In this document: in pieces, positions 18,420-26,855 of the stretch
How positions within the stretch are numbered: the first letter of the stretch is position 1
Layout: the number at the start of each line of letters is the position of its first letter
Source of the DNA: an uncultured Bacilli bacterium
Lineage (GTDB): Bacteria; Bacillota_I; Bacilli_A; RFN20; CAG-826
Assembly: GCA_934140155.1 (NCBI GenBank)
Contig: CAKPBC010000008.1
Location: 1-64,000, forward strand
Direction of reading: 5' to 3'
DNA length: 64,000 nt
Made by a program: the position numbers and the translations under genes
Notes under the pieces: generated by a model
Databases searched by the model: none
Told to the model about the DNA's origin: nothing
Seen by the model: the letters and a program-made list of their open reading frames with translations, nothing else

Positions 18420-19868
18420 ATGATCATTCATAAAAATACAAAAGTTGTTTGCACTATTGGACCAGCAAGCGAAAGTTACGAAGTATTATCACAATTAATT
18501 GATGCCGGAATGAACGTTATGCGTTTAAATTTTTCGCATGGCGAGCATCCTGATCATTTAAAGAAAATTGAATTAATTCGTAAACTTGAACATGATAATG
18601 GAGTAATTATTCCTATTATATTAGATACAAAAGGTCCAGAAATTCGTTGTCACTTATTTAAAGATGGGCAAGCTAAAATTTTACGTGATTCAATTGTGCG
18701 TATTTCTATGACTGAAATATTAGGTGATGAAACAAAGTTTTCTGTTACTTATGATAAATTATTTGATGACGTTGAAGTTGGTAACAAAATTAAAATTGAT
18801 GATGGAAATCTTGAACTTGATATTATTGAAAAGGACTTTGAACATCGTGAATTAGTTACAAAAGCTAGAAATACATATGTCATTAAAAATCGTAAAGGCG
18901 TTATCGCTCCTTTTGCAAGATTATCCATGGCTTATGTATCAAAAAAAGACGAGGAAGATTTAAAATTTGGTTGTGAGCATAATGTTGATTATGTAGCGGC
19001 TTCATTTACTCGTCGTCCAGAAGATATTTTAGAAATTAAAGCGATTCTTGCAAAATACGGAAAACCTGATATTGGTGTTATTGCAAAAATCGAAAATCAA
19101 GAAGGCGTCGATAAAATAAATGAAATTATTGATGTAAGTGATGGTGTTATGGTTGCCCGTGGCGATTTAGGTGTCGAAGTTCCTTCGGAGATGGTTCCAG
19201 TTATTCAAAAACAAATTATTGAAAAATGCCGCGTTAAAGGAAAACCTGTTATTACCGCAACACAAATGTTAGATTCAATGCAAACTAGACCAGTACCAAC
19301 ACGTGCTGAAGTGAGTGATGTTGCTAATGCAATATTAGAAGGTACAGATGCTGTTATGCTTTCTGGCGAATCCGCTTCTGGTGATTATCCGGTTTTAGCT
19401 ACTGAAATGCAAACTAAAATATCTAAAACCATGGAACAATATCTAGACTATGAAAAACTTGCAGAACAAGCATATAACACATCAGAAAAGAACAATTCTG
19501 ATGCTATATCTAATTCTGTTGCTAATACTGCTTTATTAATTGGAGCAAAATTAATCGTAGCCATATCTGGTATGGGTACAACGCCACGAAGAATTTCTAA
19601 AGCGCGTCCATGTTGCCCAATTATTTGCATTTCTTCTAATCGCCGTGTTTTATCTAAATTAAGTTTATTCTGGGGTATATATGGTATATGTGTTCCTAAA
19701 GTTCCTAACTTAATTGAAGAGATGGAAGTTTTAGCTCTTGTTAAAGCTCACGATTTGGGCATTCAAACTGGTGAACCAATTATCTTAACTGGTGCAACTC
19801 CGGCAGGCACTCGTGGCACAAACTTTATGAAAATATTAAACGCTAATAACGATGGCGCTAAAGACTAA
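18420..19868 (+). CDS. pyk: Pyruvate kinase
   Basis: A 482-residue enzyme making pyruvate and ATP from phosphoenolpyruvate. Visible motifs are KVVCTIGPAS, MRLNFSHG, DTKGPEIR, the catalytic IAKIENQEG with its Lys, ARGDLGVE and ITATQMLDSM. The C-terminal allosteric domain is complete, without the extra PEP-utiliser domain of Bacillus Pyk. GGGGAG precedes the ATG. It is cotranscribed with pfkA and followed by a terminator. Confidence 0.97.
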   Translation: MIIHKNTKVVCTIGPASESYEVLSQLIDAGMNVMRLNFSHGEHPDHLKKIELIRKLEHDNGVIIPIILDTKGPEIRCHLFKDGQAKILRDSIVRISMTEILGDETKFSVTYDKLFDDVEVGNKIKIDDGNLELDIIEKDFEHRELVTKARNTYVIKNRKGVIAPFARLSMAYVSKKDEEDLKFGCEHNVDYVAASFTRRPEDILEIKAILAKYGKPDIGVIAKIENQEGVDKINEIIDVSDGVMVARGDLGVEVPSEMVPVIQKQIIEKCRVKGKPVITATQMLDSMQTRPVPTRAEVSDVANAILEGTDAVMLSGESASGDYPVLATEMQTKISKTMEQYLDYEKLAEQAYNTSEKNNSDAISNSVANTALLIGAKLIVAISGMGTTPRRISKARPCCPIICISSNRRVLSKLSLFWGIYGICVPKVPNLIEEMEVLALVKAHDLGIQTGEPIILTGATPAGTRGTNFMKILNANNDGAKD

Positions 19869-19891
19869 TATAGATTAGTAAAAAAATATTT

Positions 19892-19932
19892 GCAAAAGAT
19901 ATAATTATTATTATATTCTTTTGCTTTTTTGT
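19892..19932 (+). terminator. Terminator of pfkA-pyk
   Basis: A long stem, GCAAAAGATATAAT paired with ATTATATTCTTTTGC (one bulge), is followed by six T. Confidence 0.8.
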
Positions 19933-19995
19933 TTTAAAATAAACATTATTTGACTATTTGTTGATATTCTATGTTATCCCATGAGGTTATAAAGG

Positions 19996-20023
19996 TTGAC
20001 AAATTAGACTTAATAGGTATAAT
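19996..20023 (+). promoter_or_regulatory. Promoter of degV
   Basis: Perfect TTGACA (19996-20001) and TATAAT (20018-20023) with a 16-bp spacer, just upstream of the GGAGG site of the DegV gene. Confidence 0.8.
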
Positions 20024-20047
20024 AGAAAAAGAATTGGAGGTCTTACT

Positions 20048-20905
20048 ATGAGCAAGACAATTGTCACATGTGACTCCACAATTGCTATTTCACCAGAAAA
20101 AGCAAAAGAGTATGGTTTAAAGGTTTTACCTCTTAATGTTATCGTTGATAATGTTGAGTACCATGATGGTGTCGATATTAATTATGAAAAATTAGCTAGC
20201 ATGATGCGCGCTGGTGGTGTAATTAAAACTTCTACTCCTACACCATATGAAATCGAAGCATTTTTTGATAATATATTTGCCGAAGGATACGAAAAAATTG
20301 TTCACTTTACAATTTCTAGTAAACTTTCTTCGATGTTTGATTTATTTACTAATATTTGTAAAGAAAAATATGGAGATAAAGTTATTGTTGTTGATTCTAT
20401 GTGCGTTATGTCATTTATGTTAAATAATGTTTTAACCGCTAAAGAGTTAATTGAACAAGGTGCAGAGCCTGAACAAATTCCAGAATTATTAAAAGATCGT
20501 ATCAATGATATTGAAGTCGTATTTATTCCTGAATCATTAACATTCTTAAAACGTGGCGGAAGAGTTTCTCCTGCTGTTGCTTTAATTGGTAACTTAATTG
20601 GTTTAAAACCAGTATTAGGATTTAAAGATGGTGGCATCATTAAAATTGGTACAACTAGAAACATTAAATCAACATTAAAAGAAACCGCAATTAAGTTCAA
20701 AGAAATGAAAAAAGATCCTGAAAAGTACGATATTTCCATTGCTTATGTTGATACAAATCCTGCTGTTGTTGAATTTGCTCAAAAAATGGTTGAAGAGTAT
20801 TTACCTGAATATGATTGTCATATGGATGGCTTCTCTGTAAATGTTGAAGCTCATACCGGTCCTGGTACTATTACTATTATTATGAAAAGAAAAGTTAATA
20901 AATAA
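20048..20905 (+). CDS. DegV family fatty-acid-binding protein
   Basis: A 285-residue protein. The N-terminus ...IVTCDSTIAISPEKA, the TSTPTPYEIEAFF segment and LKRGGRVSP are typical of DegV (FakB-like) proteins, which hold a fatty acid for phosphorylation by FakA. The region HTGPGTITII near the end closes the lipid pocket. GGAGG precedes the ATG and its promoter is close to consensus. No FakA kinase is adjacent. It is a single gene between terminator and T-box. Confidence 0.93.
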   Translation: MSKTIVTCDSTIAISPEKAKEYGLKVLPLNVIVDNVEYHDGVDINYEKLASMMRAGGVIKTSTPTPYEIEAFFDNIFAEGYEKIVHFTISSKLSSMFDLFTNICKEKYGDKVIVVDSMCVMSFMLNNVLTAKELIEQGAEPEQIPELLKDRINDIEVVFIPESLTFLKRGGRVSPAVALIGNLIGLKPVLGFKDGGIIKIGTTRNIKSTLKETAIKFKEMKKDPEKYDISIAYVDTNPAVVEFAQKMVEEYLPEYDCHMDGFSVNVEAHTGPGTITIIMKRKVNK

Positions 20906-20906
20906 A

Positions 20907-20936
20907 TTGACTTTTATACATTAAAAATACTATTAT
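20907..20936 (+). promoter_or_regulatory. Promoter of the thrS T-box transcript
   Basis: TTGACT (20907-20912), an 18-bp spacer and TATTAT (20931-20936); transcription would start just before the T-box stem I. Confidence 0.6.
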
Positions 20937-20944
20937 ATTAGTGC

Positions 20945-21162
20945 GTTGAAAAAGACACGTTAATAAATTAACTTTATTAAGCGAAGAAATGATTGGTGCA
21001 AGATTTCTATAAAGTATTTATTAATACCACTTTGGAGCATTTTGCGAAATAAGCAAACGTCACTGGCGTTAACAGTACTTGAGAGTATGTTTAATTTATT
21101 ATTAAATATAAATTAAGGTGGTACCGCGTTAATAGCGTCCTTATTAAAGGGGCGCTTTTTTT
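20945..21162 (+). promoter_or_regulatory. T-box riboswitch controlling thrS (specifier ACC)
   Basis: The conserved T-box AAGGTGGTACCGCG is at 21115-21128 and is followed by a terminator stem with a T run (about 21134-21160). Upstream, the stem I apical segment GGTGCAAGA and the sequence TTGGAG are present. Aligned on TTGGAG with the tyrS leader at the other end of the window, the specifier columns read ACC (21026-21028), a threonine codon. Uncharged tRNA-Thr should favour read-through into thrS. Confidence 0.92.
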
Positions 21163-21180
21163 ATTTAAGGAGGAAAAATT

Positions 21181-23094
21181 ATGTTAAAAATTACTTTAAA
21201 AGACGGAAGCACTATTGATGTTGAAGAAGGAAAATTAATTATTGAAGTTGCTAAAAGCATTTCTTCTAGTTTAGCTAAAAATTCAGTTGTGGCTAAATTA
21301 GATGGGAATCTTGTTGATTTAAAAACTCCTATTACTAAAGATTGCTCTTTAGAATTAGTGACTTTAGAAGATCCAGAAGCTTTCCCAGTCTTAAACCATT
21401 CTTGTGCTCACTTACTAGCCCAAGCAATGAAGAGATTATATAAAAATGTTAAATTCGGTGTTGGCCCAAGCATTGAAGAAGGCTTCTACTATGACTTCGG
21501 TGTTGAAGAATCAATTACGAGTGATGATTTTGCTAAAATCGAAGCTGAAATGAAAAAGATTGTTAAAGAAAACTTGCCAATTAATCACTACTATTTAAGT
21601 AAAGATGAAGCTAAAGAAAAATTTGCAGGCGATCCTTATAAATGTGAATTAATTGACGCTGTTGATGATGATAAAGTGGGAATCTATGAACAAGGCGATT
21701 ACGCTGATGTATGTCGTGGTCCTCACGTTATCTCAACTGGCGTATTAAAGAACTTTAAATTATTAAATGTTGCCGGTGCTTATTGGCGTGGAGATTCCAA
21801 AAATCCAATGTTAACAAGAATTTATGGTACTTGCTATCCAACTAGCGAAGCACTTGAAAAACATTTACAAGATTTAGAGGAACGTAAAAAACGCGATCAT
21901 CGTAAATTAGGTAAAGAACTTGGTTTATTTATGATTTCCGAATTTGGTCCAGGACTTCCATTCTGGTTACCAAAAGGTTATCAATTGCGTCGTACCCTTG
22001 AAGATTTCTGGCTTGATTTACATCGTAAGAATGGTTATGTCGTTGTTGACACTCCAATTATGTTATCCAAAGAATTATGGGAAATTTCTGGTCACTGGGA
22101 TCACTATAAAGAAGATATGTTCATTACTCACGCTGATGAAGATGAATATGCAATTAAGCCAATGAACTGTCCTGGCGCTATTCTTGTTTATAAAAACGAT
22201 TTACATTCTTATAAAGATTTGCCACTCCGTATTGCAGAACTTGGTCACGTCCATAGATATGAGGCAAGTGGTGCTTTAAATGGTTTATTCCGTGTTCGTA
22301 CATTCACACAAGATGATGCTCATATTTTATTAACTGAAGATCAAATTGGTGCAGAAATCGAAAGAATCATTAAGATTTATGACCAAGTTTATTCAATATT
22401 TGGTTTAAATTATCATATCGAATTATCTACTCGTCCAGAAGAAAACTATATTGGTGATATTAAAGTTTGGGATAAAGCTGAAGCTGATTTAATTAGAGTA
22501 TGTAAAGAAACTGGTAAAGAATTTAAAATCAATCCAGGCGATGGCGCATTCTATGGTCCTAAACTTGACTTCAAACTTCGTGACTCCATGAATCGTATTT
22601 GGCAATGTGGCACCATTCAATTAGATATGCAACTTCCAGGAAGATTTGATTGTACTTATATTGATGAAAATGGTCAAAAAGTTACTCCTGTTATGATTCA
22701 CCGTGCTTGCTTTGGATCTCTTGAAAGATTCATTGGTATTATTATTGAAAACTATGCTGGCGCTTTCCCAACTTGGTTAGCCCCTGTTCAAGTTAACTTA
22801 TTACCAGTTGTTGGTGATATCCATAGTGCCTACGCTAAAGAAGTCAAATCAATCTTAGAAGAAAATGGTTTAAGAGTTAATATTGATGATCGTAATGAAA
22901 AACTTGGTTACCGTTTAAGAGAATCACAAATCCAAAAGATTCCTTATACACTTGTAATTGGCGATAATGAGATGAATACTAAGAGTGTTACATATCGTAA
23001 ATATGGTACTAAAGAACAAATCACTGTTTCTCTTGATGAATTCATTTCAATGATTTTAAAAGAAATTAAAGAAAAAAAGCCTTTAAATGCATAA
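21181..23094 (+). CDS. thrS: Threonyl-tRNA synthetase
   Basis: A 637-residue class II synthetase with the full architecture. The TGS domain is at about 1-60, the editing domain starts at NHSCAHLLAQAM and includes VCRGPHV, and the catalytic core has motif 2 HVHRYEASGALNGLFRVR and motif 3 HRACFGSLERF. The anticodon-binding domain is at the C-terminus. GGAGG precedes the ATG. Expression is controlled by the T-box directly upstream. Confidence 0.98.
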   Translation: MLKITLKDGSTIDVEEGKLIIEVAKSISSSLAKNSVVAKLDGNLVDLKTPITKDCSLELVTLEDPEAFPVLNHSCAHLLAQAMKRLYKNVKFGVGPSIEEGFYYDFGVEESITSDDFAKIEAEMKKIVKENLPINHYYLSKDEAKEKFAGDPYKCELIDAVDDDKVGIYEQGDYADVCRGPHVISTGVLKNFKLLNVAGAYWRGDSKNPMLTRIYGTCYPTSEALEKHLQDLEERKKRDHRKLGKELGLFMISEFGPGLPFWLPKGYQLRRTLEDFWLDLHRKNGYVVVDTPIMLSKELWEISGHWDHYKEDMFITHADEDEYAIKPMNCPGAILVYKNDLHSYKDLPLRIAELGHVHRYEASGALNGLFRVRTFTQDDAHILLTEDQIGAEIERIIKIYDQVYSIFGLNYHIELSTRPEENYIGDIKVWDKAEADLIRVCKETGKEFKINPGDGAFYGPKLDFKLRDSMNRIWQCGTIQLDMQLPGRFDCTYIDENGQKVTPVMIHRACFGSLERFIGIIIENYAGAFPTWLAPVQVNLLPVVGDIHSAYAKEVKSILEENGLRVNIDDRNEKLGYRLRESQIQKIPYTLVIGDNEMNTKSVTYRKYGTKEQITVSLDEFISMILKEIKEKKPLNA

Positions 23095-23122
23095 TTGATG
23101 TCAGAAAAGCATAAAATTAATG

Positions 23123-23151
23123 TTGACATATTAGCATTTATAGTGTAGTAT
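23123..23151 (+). promoter_or_regulatory. Promoter of infC-rpmI-rplT
   Basis: Perfect TTGACA (23123-23128), a 17-bp spacer and TAGTAT (23146-23151). Confidence 0.75.
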
Positions 23152-23157
23152 TATTAC

Positions 23158-23276
23158 GCGAACAAAATACGTGGAAAGAAGAGGCGCCCGCTTCTCACCT
23201 GATTCACAAAGTGAATAGGTAAATGTCACATATCGTTAAGATATTTTCACGGGCGCATCCTGCGTCCGTTTTTTAG
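23158..23276 (+). promoter_or_regulatory. Ribosomal protein L20-type leader/attenuator of the infC operon
   Basis: The leader holds GGCGCCCG (about 23182-23189), which can pair with the CGGGCGC at about 23250, and a terminator stem ACGGGCGCA/TGCGTCCGT followed by TTTTTT just before the infC binding site. The two structures exclude each other. This arrangement before infC-rpmI-rplT is known in Bacillus, where L20 binds the leader and stops transcription. The assignment rests on position and pairing only. Confidence 0.7.
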
Positions 23277-23294
23277 TTCAAAGGAGGAATTATT

Positions 23295-23855
23295 ATTTAC
23301 AACCCAAATTTTACTAACCCACAACAACAAAGACCAGAAAAGACTAACAATGATTTAGTTAATGAAGCAATTCGCTTTCCTACAGTCTTAGTAATTGGCC
23401 CAAATGGTGAATCATTTGGTACGATGTCTCGTTTTGACGCTTTAAACAAAGCAAGATACTTAAATTTAGATTTACTCTGTGTTGCGCCTCAAGCTCAACC
23501 ACCAGTATGCAAAATCTTAAACTATGGTAAATATCGCTTTGAAGCTCAAAAGAAACAAAAACTTAATAAGAAGAAACAAGCTGTTGTCAATATCAAGGAA
23601 GTTCGCTTAACTCCACAAATTGGTATGCACGACTTAGAAACTAAAGCTAACCAAGCAAGTAAGTTCTTACAAAATGGTGATAAAGTTAAAGTTTCTGTAC
23701 GTTTCCGCGGTCGTCAATTATCGCACGTTGAAGTTGGTGAAGAGGTTTTAAATAAGTTTTTTGAACTTGTAAATGAATATGCAGTAATGGAGAAAAAGCC
23801 AGCATTAGATGGCAAATTCTTAAATGCAGTTTTAGCATCAAAAGTTAAAAAATAG
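23295..23855 (+). CDS. infC: Translation initiation factor IF-3, starting at ATT
   Basis: A 186-residue protein. The first ATG in frame (23424) would cut off the N-terminal domain. Upstream in frame the sequence reads NEAIRFPTVLVIGPNGE, the conserved IF-3 start region, with no stop. The only suitable start is ATT at 23295, seven bases after AGGAGG. Non-AUG starts in infC are known in Escherichia and Geobacillus and allow IF-3 to limit its own synthesis. The C-domain KEVRLTPQIGMHDLETK and VKVSVRFRGRQLSH are intact. It heads the L35-L20 operon. Confidence 0.96.
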   Translation: MYNPNFTNPQQQRPEKTNNDLVNEAIRFPTVLVIGPNGESFGTMSRFDALNKARYLNLDLLCVAPQAQPPVCKILNYGKYRFEAQKKQKLNKKKQAVVNIKEVRLTPQIGMHDLETKANQASKFLQNGDKVKVSVRFRGRQLSHVEVGEEVLNKFFELVNEYAVMEKKPALDGKFLNAVLASKVKK

Positions 23856-23867
23856 GAGGAACGTAGT

Positions 23868-24059
23868 ATGCCAAAAATGAAAACAAAACGTGCTTTAGCA
23901 AAACGTGTTAAAAAAGTTGGTAATGGTAAATTAAAAATCAATTCCGCTTATACTTCACACTTAGCACACAACAAAACACACAAACAAAAAAGACAATTAA
24001 GAAAGGCTTCATATGTATCTAAGAGCGATTACAAACGCATTAAATACTTGATGCAATAA
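23868..24059 (+). CDS. rpmI: 50S ribosomal protein L35
   Basis: A 63-residue very basic protein with the L35 start [15 protein letters not shown] and the end [15 protein letters not shown] precedes it, and it lies between infC and rplT as in most Firmicutes. Confidence 0.97.
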   Translation: MPKMKTKRALAKRVKKVGNGKLKINSAYTSHLAHNKTHKQKRQLRKASYVSKSDYKRIKYLMQ

Positions 24060-24075
24060 TTAGGAGGTAAGAGTC

Positions 24076-24432
24076 ATGAGAGTAAAGAATAGTGTCGTCA
24101 CAAGAGCAAGACGTAAAAAAGTACTCAAAAGAGCAAAAGGCTATTTCGGTAGCAAACACCTCTTATTCAAATCTGCTAAAGAACAAGTAATGCATTCATT
24201 ACGTTATGCGTTTAGAGATCGTAAACAAGTTAAACGTGATTACCGTAAATTATGGATTAAACGTATTAACGCTGCTTGCAGAATGAATGATATTTCTTAT
24301 TCAAAATTCATGCATGGATTAAAATTAGCTAACATCAACATGAACCGTAAATCATTATCTGAATTAGCTATCAATGATCCAAAAGCATTCACTAAGTACG
24401 TTGAACTTAGTAAAAAAGCTTTAGCTAAATAG
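24076..24432 (+). CDS. rplT: 50S ribosomal protein L20
   Basis: A 118-residue protein with the L20 signature [19 protein letters not shown] and the conserved [11 protein letters not shown]. It follows rpmI by 16 bases with a GGAGG site. Besides its structural role in the 50S subunit, it is the likely repressor of its own operon through the leader at 23158-23276. Confidence 0.98.
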   Translation: MRVKNSVVTRARRKKVLKRAKGYFGSKHLLFKSAKEQVMHSLRYAFRDRKQVKRDYRKLWIKRINAACRMNDISYSKFMHGLKLANINMNRKSLSELAINDPKAFTKYVELSKKALAK

Positions 24433-24444
24433 TTCGCTTATTAA

Positions 24445-24472
24445 ATGCAACTCAATTGGGTTGCATTTTTTA
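24445..24472. terminator. Terminator between rplT and the converging ytfJ-type gene
   Basis: ATGCAACTCAA/TTGGGTTGCAT forms an 11-bp stem with one G-T pair, followed by six T on the plus strand. A-rich flanks make it usable from the other side too. Confidence 0.75.
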
Positions 24473-24868
24473 TTTATTTCTTTTCTTATCTTTCATCATA
24501 TATTTAGATACATCTTTATATACTTCAAATAATCTGTCATAAATAGTTTTATTTTCTTTCATTTTAATAATCTCAACTTTTCCATTATTAATATATAAAA
24601 ATGCTTCTGGATTTAAAGACAATCCACCTAGACTACCTCCTGCTAGAGGAAAATCACTTGAATACTCAAATAACAAGTCATTACTATTATTTTCTTTTTC
24701 TAATTCACTGCCACCAAACCCAAATCCAAATGTTAAGCGTGATATTGGTACAATCATTTCTTTATCATTTATCTTTAAAGGCGTACCAATAATTTCTGAA
24801 GAATCTAAAATAGTTTTTATACTTGTTAATGTTGATAGCATAACATTTTTAAAAGAATTATTTTCCAT
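24470..24868 (-). CDS. ytfJ: YtfJ/GerW-family protein
   Basis: A 132-residue protein of the GerW (YtfJ) family: TLTSIKTILDSSEIIGTP, VPISRLTFGFGFGG and a Gly-rich GGSLGGLSLNPEAFLYI. In Bacillus it is linked to spore germination, but homologues occur in non-spore-formers. It overlaps the upstream DUF2953-like gene by 11 bases, the same pair and order as ytfI-ytfJ in Bacillus. No sporulation genes are seen here, so a spore role should not be assumed. Confidence 0.88.
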   Translation of the reverse strand: MENNSFKNVMLSTLTSIKTILDSSEIIGTPLKINDKEMIVPISRLTFGFGFGGSELEKENNSNDLLFEYSSDFPLAGGSLGGLSLNPEAFLYINNGKVEIIKMKENKTIYDRLFEVYKDVSKYMMKDKKRNK

Positions 24869-25322
24869 AACTTAAGTCTCTCCTTATAATTTTATTTTTT
24901 AAAATATTAATAATTTTTAGATTTAGTTTCCCCTCTAATAAATAATCATTATTTGATGCATTGTGTAAATAAATAAAGTGCATTTTACGATATATTTTTA
25001 GATTCGATAAGATATAATTACTTCCAAATAATAAAGCATCAAATGGTCCAATAGATGAATTATATAAATATATTTTTATATATTTAAAATCAATATTTTC
25101 TATTAATTTTTTAATATCAATTTTAAATTTAGGTTTAGGACTAGTAATAATTGAAGCAATGATTTCTCCTAGTTCTATTTCAAGTATTTTTATTTTAAAT
25201 AAATATACTTTAATAAAGCGATATGTAATAATAACTTTTATTTTTAAATTAATAAATAAAAACATAGTTACAAATAACAAAATCAATAATAATATGAGCA
25301 AAATAATCATTAACGTTTTCAT
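24858..25322 (-). CDS. DUF2953-like membrane protein (YtfI type)
   Basis: About 154 residues. An N-terminal membrane helix (IILLILLLILLFVTMFLFI) is followed by a soluble domain with YRFIKVYLFKIKILEI. Position in front of ytfJ with an overlapping stop supports the YtfI/DUF2953 assignment, as the sequence itself is divergent and rich in Ile, Lys and Asn. The start is uncertain: ATG 25322 is chosen, a TTG at 25346 is possible, and neither has a clear binding site. Confidence 0.65.
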   Translation of the reverse strand: MKTLMIILLILLLILLFVTMFLFINLKIKVIITYRFIKVYLFKIKILEIELGEIIASIITSPKPKFKIDIKKLIENIDFKYIKIYLYNSSIGPFDALLFGSNYILSNLKIYRKMHFIYLHNASNNDYLLEGKLNLKIINILKNKIIRRDLSYGK

Positions 25323-25356
25323 AATAATATTATTAACTTGCTTCAATAAAATAATT

Positions 25357-25392
25357 CAAAAAAAATGCCATAGCGGAATTCTATGGCATTTT
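25357..25392 (-). terminator. Terminator of the small basic-protein gene
   Basis: A 10-bp perfect stem, AATGCCATAG/CTATGGCATT, is followed by eight T on the minus strand. Confidence 0.85.
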
Positions 25393-25396
25393 AAAT

Positions 25397-25606
25397 CTAT
25401 TTTCTACTTGATTGTTTTCTTGAAGAAGAACGTTTACTTGATGAACATCCACGTTTAGATTCATGATTAGAATTTCTAACGCGCGAGTTATTTACATCTA
25501 AATCTTCTCCATATTCATATTTAGTTCCACGTTGCTTATTAGTAGTAGCAGCTTTTTTTGTAGAACTTTTTCTTGTAGTGCTTTTGTTAGAACGACTTTG
25601 TCTCAC
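25397..25606 (-). CDS. Small Ser/Arg/Lys-rich basic protein of unknown function
   Basis: A 69-residue protein that starts with RQSRSNKSTTRKSS and ends with SKRSSSRKQSSRK. An acidic patch (EYGEDLDV) sits in the middle, and a single Cys is present. It is probably disordered and binds nucleic acid, but I do not recognise a family. The start is GTG 25606, eight bases after AGGAGG; another GTG at 25615 overlaps the site. It has its own terminator and lies between ytfI and thiI. Confidence 0.65.
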   Translation of the reverse strand: MRQSRSNKSTTRKSSTKKAATTNKQRGTKYEYGEDLDVNNSRVRNSNHESKRGCSSSKRSSSRKQSSRK

Positions 25607-25651
25607 AAATTTCACCTCCTATTGAGGTTAGTTTTTGCGTATTTTTAAAAA

Positions 25652-26851
25652 TTATAAATAATTCTTATCATCCGCGTTATTTTTTTCATCAATAACGATA
25701 GTTTCAACATTTTCTACACAATATTTAATATCACTTTCAAAATCAAATTTTTGTTCGAATGCTTCGACTTCATCTAATTTTGGCATTGTTTTAGGATTTT
25801 TTGGTTCAAAAATTGTGCAGCAATCTTCATAAGGTCGAATGGATATATCATAAGTATTAATCTTTTTTGCCAATTTAATAATTTCAATTTTATCCATTAT
25901 CGCGACTGGACGAATAATTGGAGTATTAGTAACACTATTAATAACATTTATTGAAGCAAGCGTTTGTGAGGCTACTTGTCCTACTGATTCTCCATTAGAA
26001 ATTGCTAAGCATTTATATTTTTTAGCCAAACGTTCCGCGATACGATACATCATACGACGCATAATGGTAATTGCATAAGATTCATTCGAATATTTATAAA
26101 TATCTTCTTGTAACTTGGTAAATGGAACAACATGAATTTTAATACGTGCTTGATAGCGATTAAGTTCTTTACAAATATCTTTTAATTTATCAATTACCGC
26201 TTCACTAGTATATGGTGGAGAAGCAAAGTGTACGCATTCAATTTTAACTCCTCTTTTCATCATTAAATATGCCGCAACTGGGGAATCAATACCGCCTGAT
26301 ATCATATGAAGTGCTTTGCCACCCACTCCTAAAGGATAGCCACCTGCACCTAATATGTCACTTGTAAATATATAAGCAACATCCGCGCGAATAGTAATAG
26401 ATACTAAAACATCTGGATTATGAATATCTACTTTATAATTAGTATTTTGCAAAACATATCTGGCGATAATGCGATTAATTTCATCGCTAATGATTGGATA
26501 TAATTTATCAGCGCGTTTTGCTTTTATTTTAAAAGTATTTTTATTTTCTTTTTTAAGTAAATCCAAAACCATATTTTTTAAGTTTTCGATGTCACGATCA
26601 ACTTTCATGACAAGCGAAAAAGAATAAATTCCTGATACATCTTTTAATCTTTCAATAATTGGTTCATAGTCAGTATCATTTAATTTGATATAGATATGAT
26701 CCATGCGTACTTGATATTCAAGATTTTTAAAATCTTTTAAAGCATGTTTAACATTAACACCTAATGTATTAATAAAATCTTTTTTGTTTTTTCCTTTGGT
26801 AGATAACTCACCAAATCTTATCATAATATGATCATAGTTAATATTGTTCAT
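25652..26851 (-). CDS. thiI: tRNA 4-thiouridine synthase ThiI
   Basis: A 399-residue enzyme that adds sulfur to U8 of tRNA. A ferredoxin-like and THUMP region (about 1-165) precedes the PP-loop ATP site, SGGIDSPVAAYLMMKRG (around 184). The C-terminal rhodanese domain of the Escherichia form is absent, as is normal in Firmicutes. Its binding site AGGAG overlaps the stop of the cysteine desulfurase gene, the sulfur donor, four bases upstream. Confidence 0.96.
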   Translation of the reverse strand: MNNINYDHIMIRFGELSTKGKNKKDFINTLGVNVKHALKDFKNLEYQVRMDHIYIKLNDTDYEPIIERLKDVSGIYSFSLVMKVDRDIENLKNMVLDLLKKENKNTFKIKAKRADKLYPIISDEINRIIARYVLQNTNYKVDIHNPDVLVSITIRADVAYIFTSDILGAGGYPLGVGGKALHMISGGIDSPVAAYLMMKRGVKIECVHFASPPYTSEAVIDKLKDICKELNRYQARIKIHVVPFTKLQEDIYKYSNESYAITIMRRMMYRIAERLAKKYKCLAISNGESVGQVASQTLASINVINSVTNTPIIRPVAIMDKIEIIKLAKKINTYDISIRPYEDCCTIFEPKNPKTMPKLDEVEAFEQKFDFESDIKYCVENVETIVIDEKNNADDKNYL

Positions 26852-26855
26852 TATA

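Noticed and set aside
23424..23855. Short form of IF-3 starting at ATG
   Set aside because: It would lack the N-terminal domain that is encoded in frame upstream; ATT 23295 has the correct binding site.
24470..25322. Evidence for sporulation from ytfJ/ytfI
   Set aside because: This pair also occurs in non-spore-formers, and no other sporulation gene is present here.
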